Source: Treponema sp. UBA4328
Lineage (GTDB): Bacteria > Spirochaetota > Spirochaetia > Treponematales > Treponemataceae
NCBI GenBank assembly: GCA_002394465.1
Contig: DGTU01000182.1
Coordinates: 1-44,065 of the forward strand
DNA: 44,065 bases
Direction: 5' to 3'
The notes under the pieces were generated by a model that was given only the letters and a program-made list of their open reading frames with translations, made no database searches and had not been told where the DNA came from. Both the position numbers and the translations under genes were made by a program. Below, one piece after another: positions 16,195 to 23,774 of this stretch; the first letter of the stretch is position 1, and the number at the start of each line of letters is the position of its first letter.

Positions 16195-17211
16195 ATGAAG
16201 TATAAACTCTGCGTATATGTCAGAAGCCGGCGGATATTTGAGCTCTGCCGTGCTTTTACTGCAGCGGGGACGGAATTCTCACAGGATTTTTACTATTTCG
16301 ATAATTACTTCAGCTTTTCTCAGTTTGTAAACTCAGCAGATAATGTCAGGATTCTGGACGAACGTATTCTGGAAAATGCACGGAATGTACAAACCTTTTT
16401 CCGTCTGATTAAACCTGAATTTGATCAGATGAGGCTCTTAAGCAGTGCAGATCCCCTTGAAGAAGCTTTTGCCGGTAAATCGCCTGCCGCAGCTAAGATC
16501 AGGGAAGAAATCCGGCTTGCAGCTGCTTCCACGCAGAATGTCCTGATAACCGGAGAAACCGGATGCGGAAAATCCTTTGCAGCTTCCCTCATACATAATC
16601 TTTCAGCCGGAAAAAACAGGCCGTTTTATAAGGTGAATATTGCTTCCGTCAGTGAAAACCTGATTGAAAGTGAACTTTTTGGTGTCAGGGAGGGGGCGTA
16701 TACGGATGCACGTGAGAGAAAAGGCTACCTTTCAGCCTGCGGAAACGGAACCCTGTTTCTGGATGAAACGGGAGAACTTAAGAATGAGCTTCAGGCAAAG
16801 CTTCTTGATGTTCTTGAACGGAGAACCTTCCGTCCTGTCGGAAGCGATGAAGAAAAACATACCTCCTGCCGTTTTATCTTTGCAACGAATGCAGATCTGC
16901 CACAGAAACTTAAGGACGGAACTTTTAGAAAGGACTTTTACTACAGGATAAGTGACCTTGTCATAGAGATTCCGCCTTTAAGGATGCGCAGGGAGGATAT
17001 TCCGCTTCTGTGCAGGCAGTTCCTCGGGGATAAAGATGCAGAACTTTCGGAGAATGCGCTGGATTATCTGTGCTCTCAGAACTGGTACGGCAATGTCCGG
17101 GAACTGTTTTCGTGCCTGGGAAGAAGCCTTATGAAATGCAGGAGTAACTTGATTCAGGCGGAGGATATTATTCCTGATCCTCTTCTGGCTGATTCGTCTG
17201 CCTCTGAATGA
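16195..17211 (+). CDS. Sigma-54 activator ATPase lacking receiver and HTH domains
   Basis: A 338-residue AAA+ protein of the bacterial enhancer-binding type. Walker A GETGCGKS lies at 120-127, the sigma-54 contact loop GAYTDA (usual form GAFTGA) at 167-172, Walker B GTLFLDE at 185-191, the FRKDFYYR arginine region at 244-251 and GNVREL at 299-304. The first ~90 residues are not a receiver domain and match nothing I know. No Fis-type HTH follows the ATPase domain, so it may work without DNA binding, as FlgR and CtcC do. It starts three bases after the glycosyltransferase stop. Its last 44 bases overlap the convergent methylase gene. Confidence 0.9.
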   Translation: MKYKLCVYVRSRRIFELCRAFTAAGTEFSQDFYYFDNYFSFSQFVNSADNVRILDERILENARNVQTFFRLIKPEFDQMRLLSSADPLEEAFAGKSPAAAKIREEIRLAAASTQNVLITGETGCGKSFAASLIHNLSAGKNRPFYKVNIASVSENLIESELFGVREGAYTDARERKGYLSACGNGTLFLDETGELKNELQAKLLDVLERRTFRPVGSDEEKHTSCRFIFATNADLPQKLKDGTFRKDFYYRISDLVIEIPPLRMRREDIPLLCRQFLGDKDAELSENALDYLCSQNWYGNVRELFSCLGRSLMKCRSNLIQAEDIIPDPLLADSSASE

Positions 17212-17914
17212 GTCCTGCAGCCTTGTTAAATACTTTTTCGATATAGGCAGCTTCACCTTCGCTTAAAACTGAGCGCGAAAGAACGTTCCGCCAGAAGTTT
17301 TCCATGTCGCTGCGTCCCGTTATCTTGAAGAAACCGATTTTCTGAAGTGAATCTGCAATAGTCTGTGTTGTCCTGTTCAGGCGTTCCAGCGTCAGGGGAG
17401 TGTAGCCTGATGAACTGCCGGATTTCATCCTGAAAATCTCATAGCAGATGATCTGAACTGCGTGAGAGAGGTTCAGGGAAGGGAACTCATCGTCTGAAGG
17501 AATCGTAACTCCCATCGTGCATTCAAGGACTTCTTCATCTGTGAGGCCTGTACGTTCATTTCCGAAAACCGCTGCTACAAGTGCACCTGAATCTGCGGCA
17601 GTCTGTGCAAAAGAAGCAAATTCTTCAGGGAGAAGGAGTTTGTCATTACGTTTTTTTCCGCGTCGTCTTGTAGTTCCTGCGGCTATGCTGCAGTCTGCCG
17701 TTGCTTCAGTTATTGAATCAAAGAAAACAGCCTGTTCCCATATATATGCAGCGTGGATTGCCAGTACGCGTACCTTTTCGTCATCATAATCTTCACGTTT
17801 TCCTACGATACGGAGCTTTTTTATGCCGTTATTTGCCATTGCCCTGCATACAGAGCCTATATTGCGGCTTTCTTCCGGCCTTGCAAGTACGATTACAATA
17901 TTATTTAAGTTCAT
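17168..17914 (-). CDS. TrmJ-like tRNA/rRNA 2'-O-methyltransferase (SpoU family)
   Basis: A 248-residue SPOUT enzyme. Motif 1 is RNIGSVCRAMANNG, motif 2 is FGNERTGLTDEE, and motif 3 is IPSDDEFPSLNLSHAVQIICYE; together with a C-terminal helical extension (about 175-248) this points to TrmJ. TrmJ methylates the ribose of position 32 in tRNA. The N-terminus starts directly with the Rossmann-like strand. No Shine-Dalgarno precedes the ATG. The gene runs against the sigma-54 activator gene and overlaps its 3' end by 44 bases. Confidence 0.9.
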   Translation of the reverse strand: MNLNNIVIVLARPEESRNIGSVCRAMANNGIKKLRIVGKREDYDDEKVRVLAIHAAYIWEQAVFFDSITEATADCSIAAGTTRRRGKKRNDKLLLPEEFASFAQTAADSGALVAAVFGNERTGLTDEEVLECTMGVTIPSDDEFPSLNLSHAVQIICYEIFRMKSGSSSGYTPLTLERLNRTTQTIADSLQKIGFFKITGRSDMENFWRNVLSRSVLSEGEAAYIEKVFNKAAGLIQRQTNQPEEDQE

Positions 17915-17922
17915 AACTGAAA

Positions 17923-17951
17923 ATAAAAATGATAAACACTTGAAATGTCAA
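17923..17951 (-). promoter_or_regulatory. Promoter of the TrmJ-like gene
   Basis: On the minus strand a perfect TTGACA (17951-17946) is followed by 17 nt and TTTTAT (17928-17923). The predicted start is near 17916, at most two bases before the ATG, with no Shine-Dalgarno. Confidence 0.55.
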
Positions 17952-18070
17952 TATTTCAGTAATAAAATTATATTAGATACCGATAATAATATTAGTATTA
18001 TTTGACATAATGGGGATTTTAAAGTTATCATTATGTCAGAAACGAATTTATTTGCTTAAGCAGGAATTAT

Positions 18071-18622
18071 ATGGGAAACAACAATAATCTTGTTCCGGGA
18101 TTTAATGACGAAAAAGACGACAGCCTCAAGATTAACTTGGAAAAAGTTAATGACATTGAGAACTGTGTCTCTATTTATTTGAACGGATATATCGATACAT
18201 ATAACTCTAGTTTCTTCCAGAAGAGAATCCAGAAAGTTGTTGAGACTGGTTTCACTAACCTTATCTTCAACTGTGCTTCCCTCAACTACGTTTCTTCTAC
18301 AGGTATCGGTTCTTTTACTGCCTTCCTCAAGATGGTAAAGCCAAAGGGCGGCGATATCGTTCTTCTTGAAATCCAGCCGAAAGTTTATGAAGTATTCCAG
18401 CTGCTTGGTTTCAGCCAGTTCTTCAATATCAAGGAATCACTTTCGGATGCAATTTCCTTCTTTAAGCAGGGCGCTCCGGTTTCTGAGACAGTCTTCCCTA
18501 AGATTTTCAGCTGCCCGGTATGTTCAAAGAGGCTTAAAGCAACACGAAGCGGAAGGTTCCGCTGTTCTGAATGTAAATCAATTCTGGCAATCGATGCCCA
18601 GGGACAGGTTTTCCTCGGCTAG
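18071..18622 (+). CDS. STAS-domain anti-sigma antagonist with zinc ribbon
   Basis: A 183-residue protein with two parts. Residues about 20-125 form a STAS domain of the SpoIIAA type, including LIFNCASLNYVSSTGIGSF, where the serine pair in SSTGIG is the usual phosphorylation site. Residues about 145-183 form a zinc ribbon with CPVC (148-151) and CSEC (168-171). STAS proteins of this type bind anti-sigma kinases in partner-switching pathways, or act in other regulatory complexes. No kinase, phosphatase or sigma factor lies next to it. AGGA precedes the ATG. It is a single gene with its own terminator. The fused ribbon suggests an added nucleic acid or protein contact. Confidence 0.88.
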   Translation: MGNNNNLVPGFNDEKDDSLKINLEKVNDIENCVSIYLNGYIDTYNSSFFQKRIQKVVETGFTNLIFNCASLNYVSSTGIGSFTAFLKMVKPKGGDIVLLEIQPKVYEVFQLLGFSQFFNIKESLSDAISFFKQGAPVSETVFPKIFSCPVCSKRLKATRSGRFRCSECKSILAIDAQGQVFLG

Positions 18623-18631
18623 ATGCAAGGG

Positions 18632-18660
18632 AGCGGTTCTGAAAGGGAGCCGCTTTTTTT
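18632..18660 (+). terminator. Intrinsic terminator after the STAS gene
   Basis: AGCGGTTC (18632-18639) pairs with GAGCCGCT (18647-18654, one G-T pair) and is followed by a run of seven T. Confidence 0.85.
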
Positions 18661-18699
18661 ATGCCTGCGCGGATTTTTTGAAAGAGGGTGTGGGCATCC

Positions 18700-18922
18700 T
18701 GTGGAAAAGTACCTTAAATCATTATATATCGTAAATTAATGGTATGGTGCATTTGTAGAGTACTTTTACATATGTATGCGTACCGTATATCTAATTTATT
18801 GCATTATAACAAAATAGAAAGTTAAATATGTATAGGTGAAAAAAAATATACACCGGAAAAACAAACGACCGTTCGTACAAACGTAATTTTTTCTGTGGAA
18901 AATTGTGGAAAACTTGTGCACA
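18700..18922. promoter_or_regulatory. DnaA-box-like motifs in an AT-rich gap
   Basis: The 385-nt gap 18623-19007 holds no gene. TGTGGAAAA occurs at 18700-18708, 18894-18902 and 18904-18912, and TTGTGCACA at 18914-18922. The last three form a tandem array with a 10-bp period. TGTGGAAAA is one base from the reverse DnaA box TGTGGATAA. No dnaA or dnaN is nearby. The match may be chance, or the sites may serve another regulator. Confidence 0.35.
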
Positions 18923-18961
18923 GAAATCAGAATTCAGGATTAATGTCATTAAAAATCTCTG

Positions 18962-18990
18962 TTGTTTTTAGAGCCGGTTCGTGTTATTCT
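18962..18990 (+). promoter_or_regulatory. Possible promoter of the membrane operon
   Basis: TTGTTT (18962-18967), 17 nt, TATTCT (18985-18990), 17 nt before the ATG at 19008. No Shine-Dalgarno is seen before that ATG. Confidence 0.4.
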
Positions 18991-19007
18991 ATTTATAGTT
19001 ATCTGAA

Positions 19008-19970
19008 ATGAAAAAATCGATTCATATACTGATAGTTTTTTTTAGTGTCGTAATTACAGGTTCGCTTCTTGGCTCGATGCTTTTTATGTTGTATGGAAAC
19101 CTGACATCGCTTGTAGCAAACCAGAAAGATACCCTTTTCTCTTTTGAGCTTTTCGTACCGGGCATAATGGTTTCTTTTCCGCTCGTGTGCATTCTTGCCC
19201 TTCTGTTTGTCATTCTGCTGAATATACGCCATTCAGATTTTTCAAAAACTTCACTGATTACATATCTCGTGCTGGGACTGCTGACCTGGTTTGTATTCAT
19301 TCCTTTTGACCTGAGCCGCTCAGTTGATTACATAACTCAGGAACATAACCGTGTAAACAGGGAAATCCTGACGGACGGCATTTTCAGGACAACAGATGAA
19401 GGAATTGAATATCTTTCAAGGGTAACGCCTGATGGACTTGCAGATGGAATCTTCATCGATACAACCGGAAGCTATAAGAATCCCGGAACCGTTCTTGAGA
19501 TAAAGCAGAAGGATGTTTCGTCAAAGGCAACGGATGTTTTTGCAGATACGCTTATCAGGGATGGTGCAGAACTGTCACAATTTGTTTCGGTTCCACTGAA
19601 TATTTATGCTGAACTTATGATTAACGGAACGAACTGTTATCTTAAGGGTGTTATTTCGTGGATAAGTTTTGCTTTTATGGGGCTTGCCCTTATTTCCTGT
19701 GCAGGACTTTCAAACGTAAGTTCATGGAAGCTGCTTAATATATTTTTTGTTGTCTTTATGGCCTGCATAACGGGACTCCTGAACTATGAGTATTATTCAG
19801 GAGATTTCTTTAATTCCTTTGCTGTTGAATGGGCAAGATTCTTCCACGGCTGGCCGGTCGATAATCCGTTTATGGTAATACTGAACCTTGTAATTGCAGG
19901 CGTGTGTACAATGACAGGCGTCATCCGTTTTCCTAAAAAAGCAAAGTCTGACGGAGAAGTGCTGATATGA
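19008..19970 (+). CDS. Integral membrane protein of unknown function
   Basis: A 320-residue protein. Hydrophobic spans lie at about 5-28, 48-72 and 83-102, then comes a polar region of about 110 residues (103-213), then further spans near 215-235, 240-262 and 287-307. The polar part probably lies on one side of the membrane. I recognise no family. Its end overlaps the start of the next gene by four bases (ATGA), so the two proteins are probably made in fixed ratio. The three genes 19008-22476 form one operon and are likely to act together in the envelope. Confidence 0.75.
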   Translation: MKKSIHILIVFFSVVITGSLLGSMLFMLYGNLTSLVANQKDTLFSFELFVPGIMVSFPLVCILALLFVILLNIRHSDFSKTSLITYLVLGLLTWFVFIPFDLSRSVDYITQEHNRVNREILTDGIFRTTDEGIEYLSRVTPDGLADGIFIDTTGSYKNPGTVLEIKQKDVSSKATDVFADTLIRDGAELSQFVSVPLNIYAELMINGTNCYLKGVISWISFAFMGLALISCAGLSNVSSWKLLNIFFVVFMACITGLLNYEYYSGDFFNSFAVEWARFFHGWPVDNPFMVILNLVIAGVCTMTGVIRFPKKAKSDGEVLI

Positions 19971-21775
19971 AAAAAATAATTGTCATAATTGGCGTTCATC
20001 TTGCCATTGCTTTTTTAATCATACTTCTTTTCTGTTCGGGAATGACTGATACTTCGGCACTTCTTGAGGCTTCAAAATCACATTACCTGAGGTGGAAGGC
20101 TGTTGTTCTTTTCTGCAGCCTGCTTCCTGCACTGTTTGCTTCTTCTTTCCTTATTTCATGTGCAAGTGCATTCAAAAAAGATGCTGAAAAAGCCGTTTTT
20201 CCTTATTCAAATGTAATTGCGGGGCATTTTAAACGGATTTTCCCGGCTGCACTGATAATGTCATTCCTGATTTTTGCTGCAAACGAACTCTGGGTTCCGA
20301 AGGCGACCGCTGAAATCAGCAGGATCGAAAATGAAAAGATTCTTCTTGAAGAATTCATGAACCTCGGGGAAAAGGCTTATTCAGAAAAGAAATATCTTCT
20401 TGCCTATGAATACGGAATTCAGGCTAACCAGATAGATGAAAATAATCCGGACATTCACAAACTGATTGATAAGGCAGAAGCCCTGAAGGGAATAGAGCGC
20501 ATTACAAAAACTGAAAAGCGCAGTGATACTGTCAATGATATTTATGTAAGGCGTGAGGCTCACGGAAGGTCTGTTGCTGAACTCATCAGGGCTGCTGAAA
20601 GGGCAAGGGCAAAGGAAAACTGGTTTGAATGCCATTATCTTGCAGAACTTGCCGTTGCAGTTGCTGATTCAAAGGATATTAACGTAACTGATGCAAAGCT
20701 TATGTCGGCAGAAGCCTGGAAGAACCTTTCCATTCCGGCCGGATTAAAGTTTACTGAAGAAAATGATATTTTCAGCGACAAGAAAAAGGCCTATGACAGC
20801 CTGAACATGGGAAATTCCCTTGATGCATATTATAAATTCCTCCGTATAAAGGAGAGGCTTGACGGAACTGCAGATCAGGATGTAGATAATTTCCTTTCGA
20901 TTGCACGTCAGCGCATGCTTGAACAGTGCTTCTTTATCGATGAAACTGAAAACCTTGAGAATTTTGAAACTTCAAAGGACGTTTATTTCAGCATAAAGCA
21001 TCCGGATGAAACGCATGACGTCGTTTATATCCGCGGTGTAACTCCGATTCAGAATACGGGCGGGCTCGTTCAGTACCTGCGTGACCTGAACATCATAAAG
21101 TTCTCAAAAGAAGGCACTATAGAACAGAAAATGTATGTTCCGTATGCGAAAATGACTGCCCAGAGTGTAAGCGTGTTCAGTGAAGATGATAAAGTCCGTT
21201 ATGACCTGAGGGATGAGTTTGAAGAAATCCCGATGATAATGCTCCGCTCAGTAGACCGCTATGCAAGTACGAACATAAGTGAACCGGTTTTTGAAGGAAA
21301 GACTGTCCGTGATGAACGTGACAGGAATTTCGTATTCCTTTCAATTCCTTTTGACGATTTTTCCGTAATCTGTCAGGCCGTAAGGGGTGAAAAATACATG
21401 AACCTTACTGACCTGTATACTTTTGCCCAGAAAGCCAGCACCTACGGTTATTCAGATGAAGTTTTCGGTTCGATGCTGCTTTACCGCCTTAACATGACTT
21501 TTGTAGTATGCTTTGTCCTGATTTTCGTTGCACTGATGGCATGGAACTACAGGATGGCCGGTGAACAGCTGTTCAAGTTCAAGTGGATTTTTATCCTTCC
21601 GCTGAGTTCTGCGATTTTCTTCTTTGTGCTTGAATTTCTTTTTGCAGTAGTGAAGCTATTTGATTTTGCGCTGTTCGGATTCAGCGGCATTTATTCAATC
21701 TTTATTTCGCTCGCTATCTTTGCAGTCCTTCTCTTTGCCGTTTCCCTCAGCTTCCTCAGGCGTACTGCAGAATAA
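19967..21775 (+). CDS. Membrane protein with TPR-like central region
   Basis: A 602-residue protein. Two or three hydrophobic spans occupy the N-terminus (about 3-25, 45-67 and 88-106) and two or three more the C-terminus (about 505-525, 540-560 and 570-595). Between them lies a large soluble part. Its start contains TPR-like helices (about 125-170, EKAYSEKKYLLAYEYGIQA), which suggests protein binding. The later part (about 330-490) has no known motif. It overlaps both neighbours, by four bases upstream and one base downstream (TAATG), a sign of translational coupling. No named family was recognised. Confidence 0.75.
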   Translation: MKKIIVIIGVHLAIAFLIILLFCSGMTDTSALLEASKSHYLRWKAVVLFCSLLPALFASSFLISCASAFKKDAEKAVFPYSNVIAGHFKRIFPAALIMSFLIFAANELWVPKATAEISRIENEKILLEEFMNLGEKAYSEKKYLLAYEYGIQANQIDENNPDIHKLIDKAEALKGIERITKTEKRSDTVNDIYVRREAHGRSVAELIRAAERARAKENWFECHYLAELAVAVADSKDINVTDAKLMSAEAWKNLSIPAGLKFTEENDIFSDKKKAYDSLNMGNSLDAYYKFLRIKERLDGTADQDVDNFLSIARQRMLEQCFFIDETENLENFETSKDVYFSIKHPDETHDVVYIRGVTPIQNTGGLVQYLRDLNIIKFSKEGTIEQKMYVPYAKMTAQSVSVFSEDDKVRYDLRDEFEEIPMIMLRSVDRYASTNISEPVFEGKTVRDERDRNFVFLSIPFDDFSVICQAVRGEKYMNLTDLYTFAQKASTYGYSDEVFGSMLLYRLNMTFVVCFVLIFVALMAWNYRMAGEQLFKFKWIFILPLSSAIFFFVLEFLFAVVKLFDFALFGFSGIYSIFISLAIFAVLLFAVSLSFLRRTAE

Positions 21776-22476
21776 TGAATTTCATAAAAAAGCATTTCGT
21801 TTTCTTTCTCTGCCTCCTTTTGAGTCTTGCTGCCCTGCCGTACGGACCTGTAGCCGGAGTAATTGTCGGCTTTTTCGGAGATTTTATATTTCAGCGCCTC
21901 ATGGAAGAAAAAACTTTACGGAAGGCTGTTGAAGATCCTCATGTGATGGAACTGGATGAACCGTTTCCCGGATGCAGCTATGTGTGTGCACTCGGGGTTT
22001 ACTGCTGCGGTGATGCTGATGCTGCAGCGGCTGCTGCCGGACGCGTATTCGGAAAAAAATATAATGCTGACAGGAAGGTTTTCTGCCGTGCAGCGCTTAC
22101 GAAGGAAGGTGTTAACGGTGACCTGCTTACGGAATGTACTGCAAGCTTTCTTCTCAAGGCACAGTCGGCTGAACATGATAATGGTTATGTGAGGGATGTT
22201 TTTGAATTCCTAAGGCTTACTGAACTGAACTGGAACGAAAACCGCATGTCAGAAAAACCCAGCGTTTATCTCGGGAATCTGCTCAATTACCGCTGTCTGA
22301 GTGATGAACTTGAAGAAGCTTACAGAACGATGGGACTTGAGCCTTCTGCCGGACTGAATGCCGTAAAAAAGGCCCACAGAAAACTTGCCGCTTCACTGCA
22401 TCCTGACAGAACCGGAGATGCACAGGCCTTTGACAGAATGCAGAAAGCGTATGAACTGATACTTGAAAGCGTTTAG
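21775..22476 (+). CDS. Membrane-anchored J-domain protein (DjlA-like)
   Basis: A 233-residue protein. One hydrophobic N-terminal hairpin or span lies at about 7-40 and a middle domain at 45-175. A C-terminal J domain (about 182-233) contains the essential HPD tripeptide in SLHPDRTGD and the preceding VKKAHRKLAA helix. J domains stimulate the ATPase of DnaK. The order span, middle domain, J domain is that of DjlA, and the middle part may be a TerB-like domain. It is the last gene of a three-gene membrane operon and may bring DnaK to the two larger membrane proteins. Its last four bases overlap the end of convergent murA. Confidence 0.85.
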   Translation: MNFIKKHFVFFLCLLLSLAALPYGPVAGVIVGFFGDFIFQRLMEEKTLRKAVEDPHVMELDEPFPGCSYVCALGVYCCGDADAAAAAAGRVFGKKYNADRKVFCRAALTKEGVNGDLLTECTASFLLKAQSAEHDNGYVRDVFEFLRLTELNWNENRMSEKPSVYLGNLLNYRCLSDELEEAYRTMGLEPSAGLNAVKKAHRKLAASLHPDRTGDAQAFDRMQKAYELILESV

Positions 22477-23759
22477 TCTTCTATCTCTACGCACTCGATG
22501 TGTGCACCGAGGGAACGGAGCTTTTCAACGAGGTTTTCGTAGCCGCGTTCAATCTGGTAGACGTTGGAAATTGTACTTTCACCGTGTGCACAGAGGGCTG
22601 CAATTACCATCGCCATTCCGGCACGTACGTCAGGAGAAACAAGGTTATCGCCGTGAAGCGTGCTTGGACCTGATACGACTGCCCTGTGAGGATCGCAGAG
22701 GGTGATGCGGGCGCCCATTGAAATAAGCTTGTCAACGAAGAACATCCTGCTCTCAAACATTTTTTCGAATATGAGGACTGTTCCTTCAACCTGAGTTGCA
22801 ACTACGGTCATGATTGAAGTTAAATCAGGCGGGAATCCCGGCCACGGAGAATCATCAATCTTAGGAATCATTCCGCCGAGATCGGTGTTTACCTTCATTC
22901 CCTGGCCGACACCGACGGTAAGCTTGTCTCCTTCGATTGTCCATGAAATGCCGAGTTTGCCGAATGAAACGCGGAGCGGCCTCATGTCCCTTGCGTTAAC
23001 GCCTGTTATTGTAATCGAGCCTTTTGTTGCTGCTGCAAGTCCGATGTAGGAACCGATTTCCATGAAGTCAGGTCCGATTGAAAAGTCCGTTCCGTGCAGT
23101 TTTTTTACGCCGTCTATCTGGAGTATGTTTGATCCGATTCCGGTGATTCTGGCACCCATCGAAACGAGCATGTTGCACAGATCCTGCACGTGAGGTTCTG
23201 AAGCTGCATTTGAAATTGTCGTATGGCCTTCTGCAAGTACACATGCCATCAGGGCGTTTTCCGTTGCCGTTACCGACATTTCATCAAGGAAGATGTCAGC
23301 TCCTGCAAGTTTGTTTGCTGAAAATACAAAAGGACCTTCAACGTTTACGCGTCCGCCGAGTTCCTGGAGTGCAAGGAAGTGAGTGTCGACCCTGCGGCGT
23401 CCGATTACGTCACCGCCCGGAGGAGGCATTATGGCTTTTCCGGTACGTGCAAGGAGAGGTCCTGCAAACAGAATTGAAGCGCGTATTTTTTTGCTGAGTT
23501 CTGCAGGAATTTCACTTGAAGTGATGTCCTTGCAGGTGATTTTCCATTCGTGGTCGTTGATGCGTTCTACACCGGCACCGAGCGACTGGAGGATGAGGAG
23601 CATTACGCCTGTATCTTCGATTTTTGGTATGTTCCTTAATATGACGGGTTCATCAGTAAGAAGTGCCGCAGCAATGCAGGGCAGGGCGGCGTTTTTGTTT
23701 CCGCTTGCAGCGATTGTTCCGCGGATAGGAATTCCGCCTTCGACTTTGTATTTGTGCAT
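22473..23759 (-). CDS. murA: UDP-N-acetylglucosamine 1-carboxyvinyltransferase with Asp in place of the fosfomycin-target Cys
   Basis: A 428-residue enzyme that adds enolpyruvate from PEP to UDP-GlcNAc, the first committed step of peptidoglycan synthesis. Lys22-Asn23 (SGNKNAALP), the FPPDLTS segment with the catalytic Asp and the PDVRAGMAM segment with the conserved Arg are present. At the position of E. coli Cys115 the sequence reads PPGGDVIG, with Asp117. The same natural exchange is known from Mycobacterium, Chlamydia and Borrelia and makes MurA insensitive to fosfomycin. AGGA lies upstream of the ATG. It follows pepT with a 15-nt gap, so they may be cotranscribed. Confidence 0.97.
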   Translation of the reverse strand: MHKYKVEGGIPIRGTIAASGNKNAALPCIAAALLTDEPVILRNIPKIEDTGVMLLILQSLGAGVERINDHEWKITCKDITSSEIPAELSKKIRASILFAGPLLARTGKAIMPPPGGDVIGRRRVDTHFLALQELGGRVNVEGPFVFSANKLAGADIFLDEMSVTATENALMACVLAEGHTTISNAASEPHVQDLCNMLVSMGARITGIGSNILQIDGVKKLHGTDFSIGPDFMEIGSYIGLAAATKGSITITGVNARDMRPLRVSFGKLGISWTIEGDKLTVGVGQGMKVNTDLGGMIPKIDDSPWPGFPPDLTSIMTVVATQVEGTVLIFEKMFESRMFFVDKLISMGARITLCDPHRAVVSGPSTLHGDNLVSPDVRAGMAMVIAALCAHGESTISNVYQIERGYENLVEKLRSLGAHIECVEIED

Positions 23760-23774
23760 TTTGTATTTCCTTGT

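Noticed and set aside
18623..19007. Chromosomal origin of replication
   Set aside because: DnaA-like motifs are imperfect and no dnaA, dnaN or other origin genes are near; kept only as a motif cluster.
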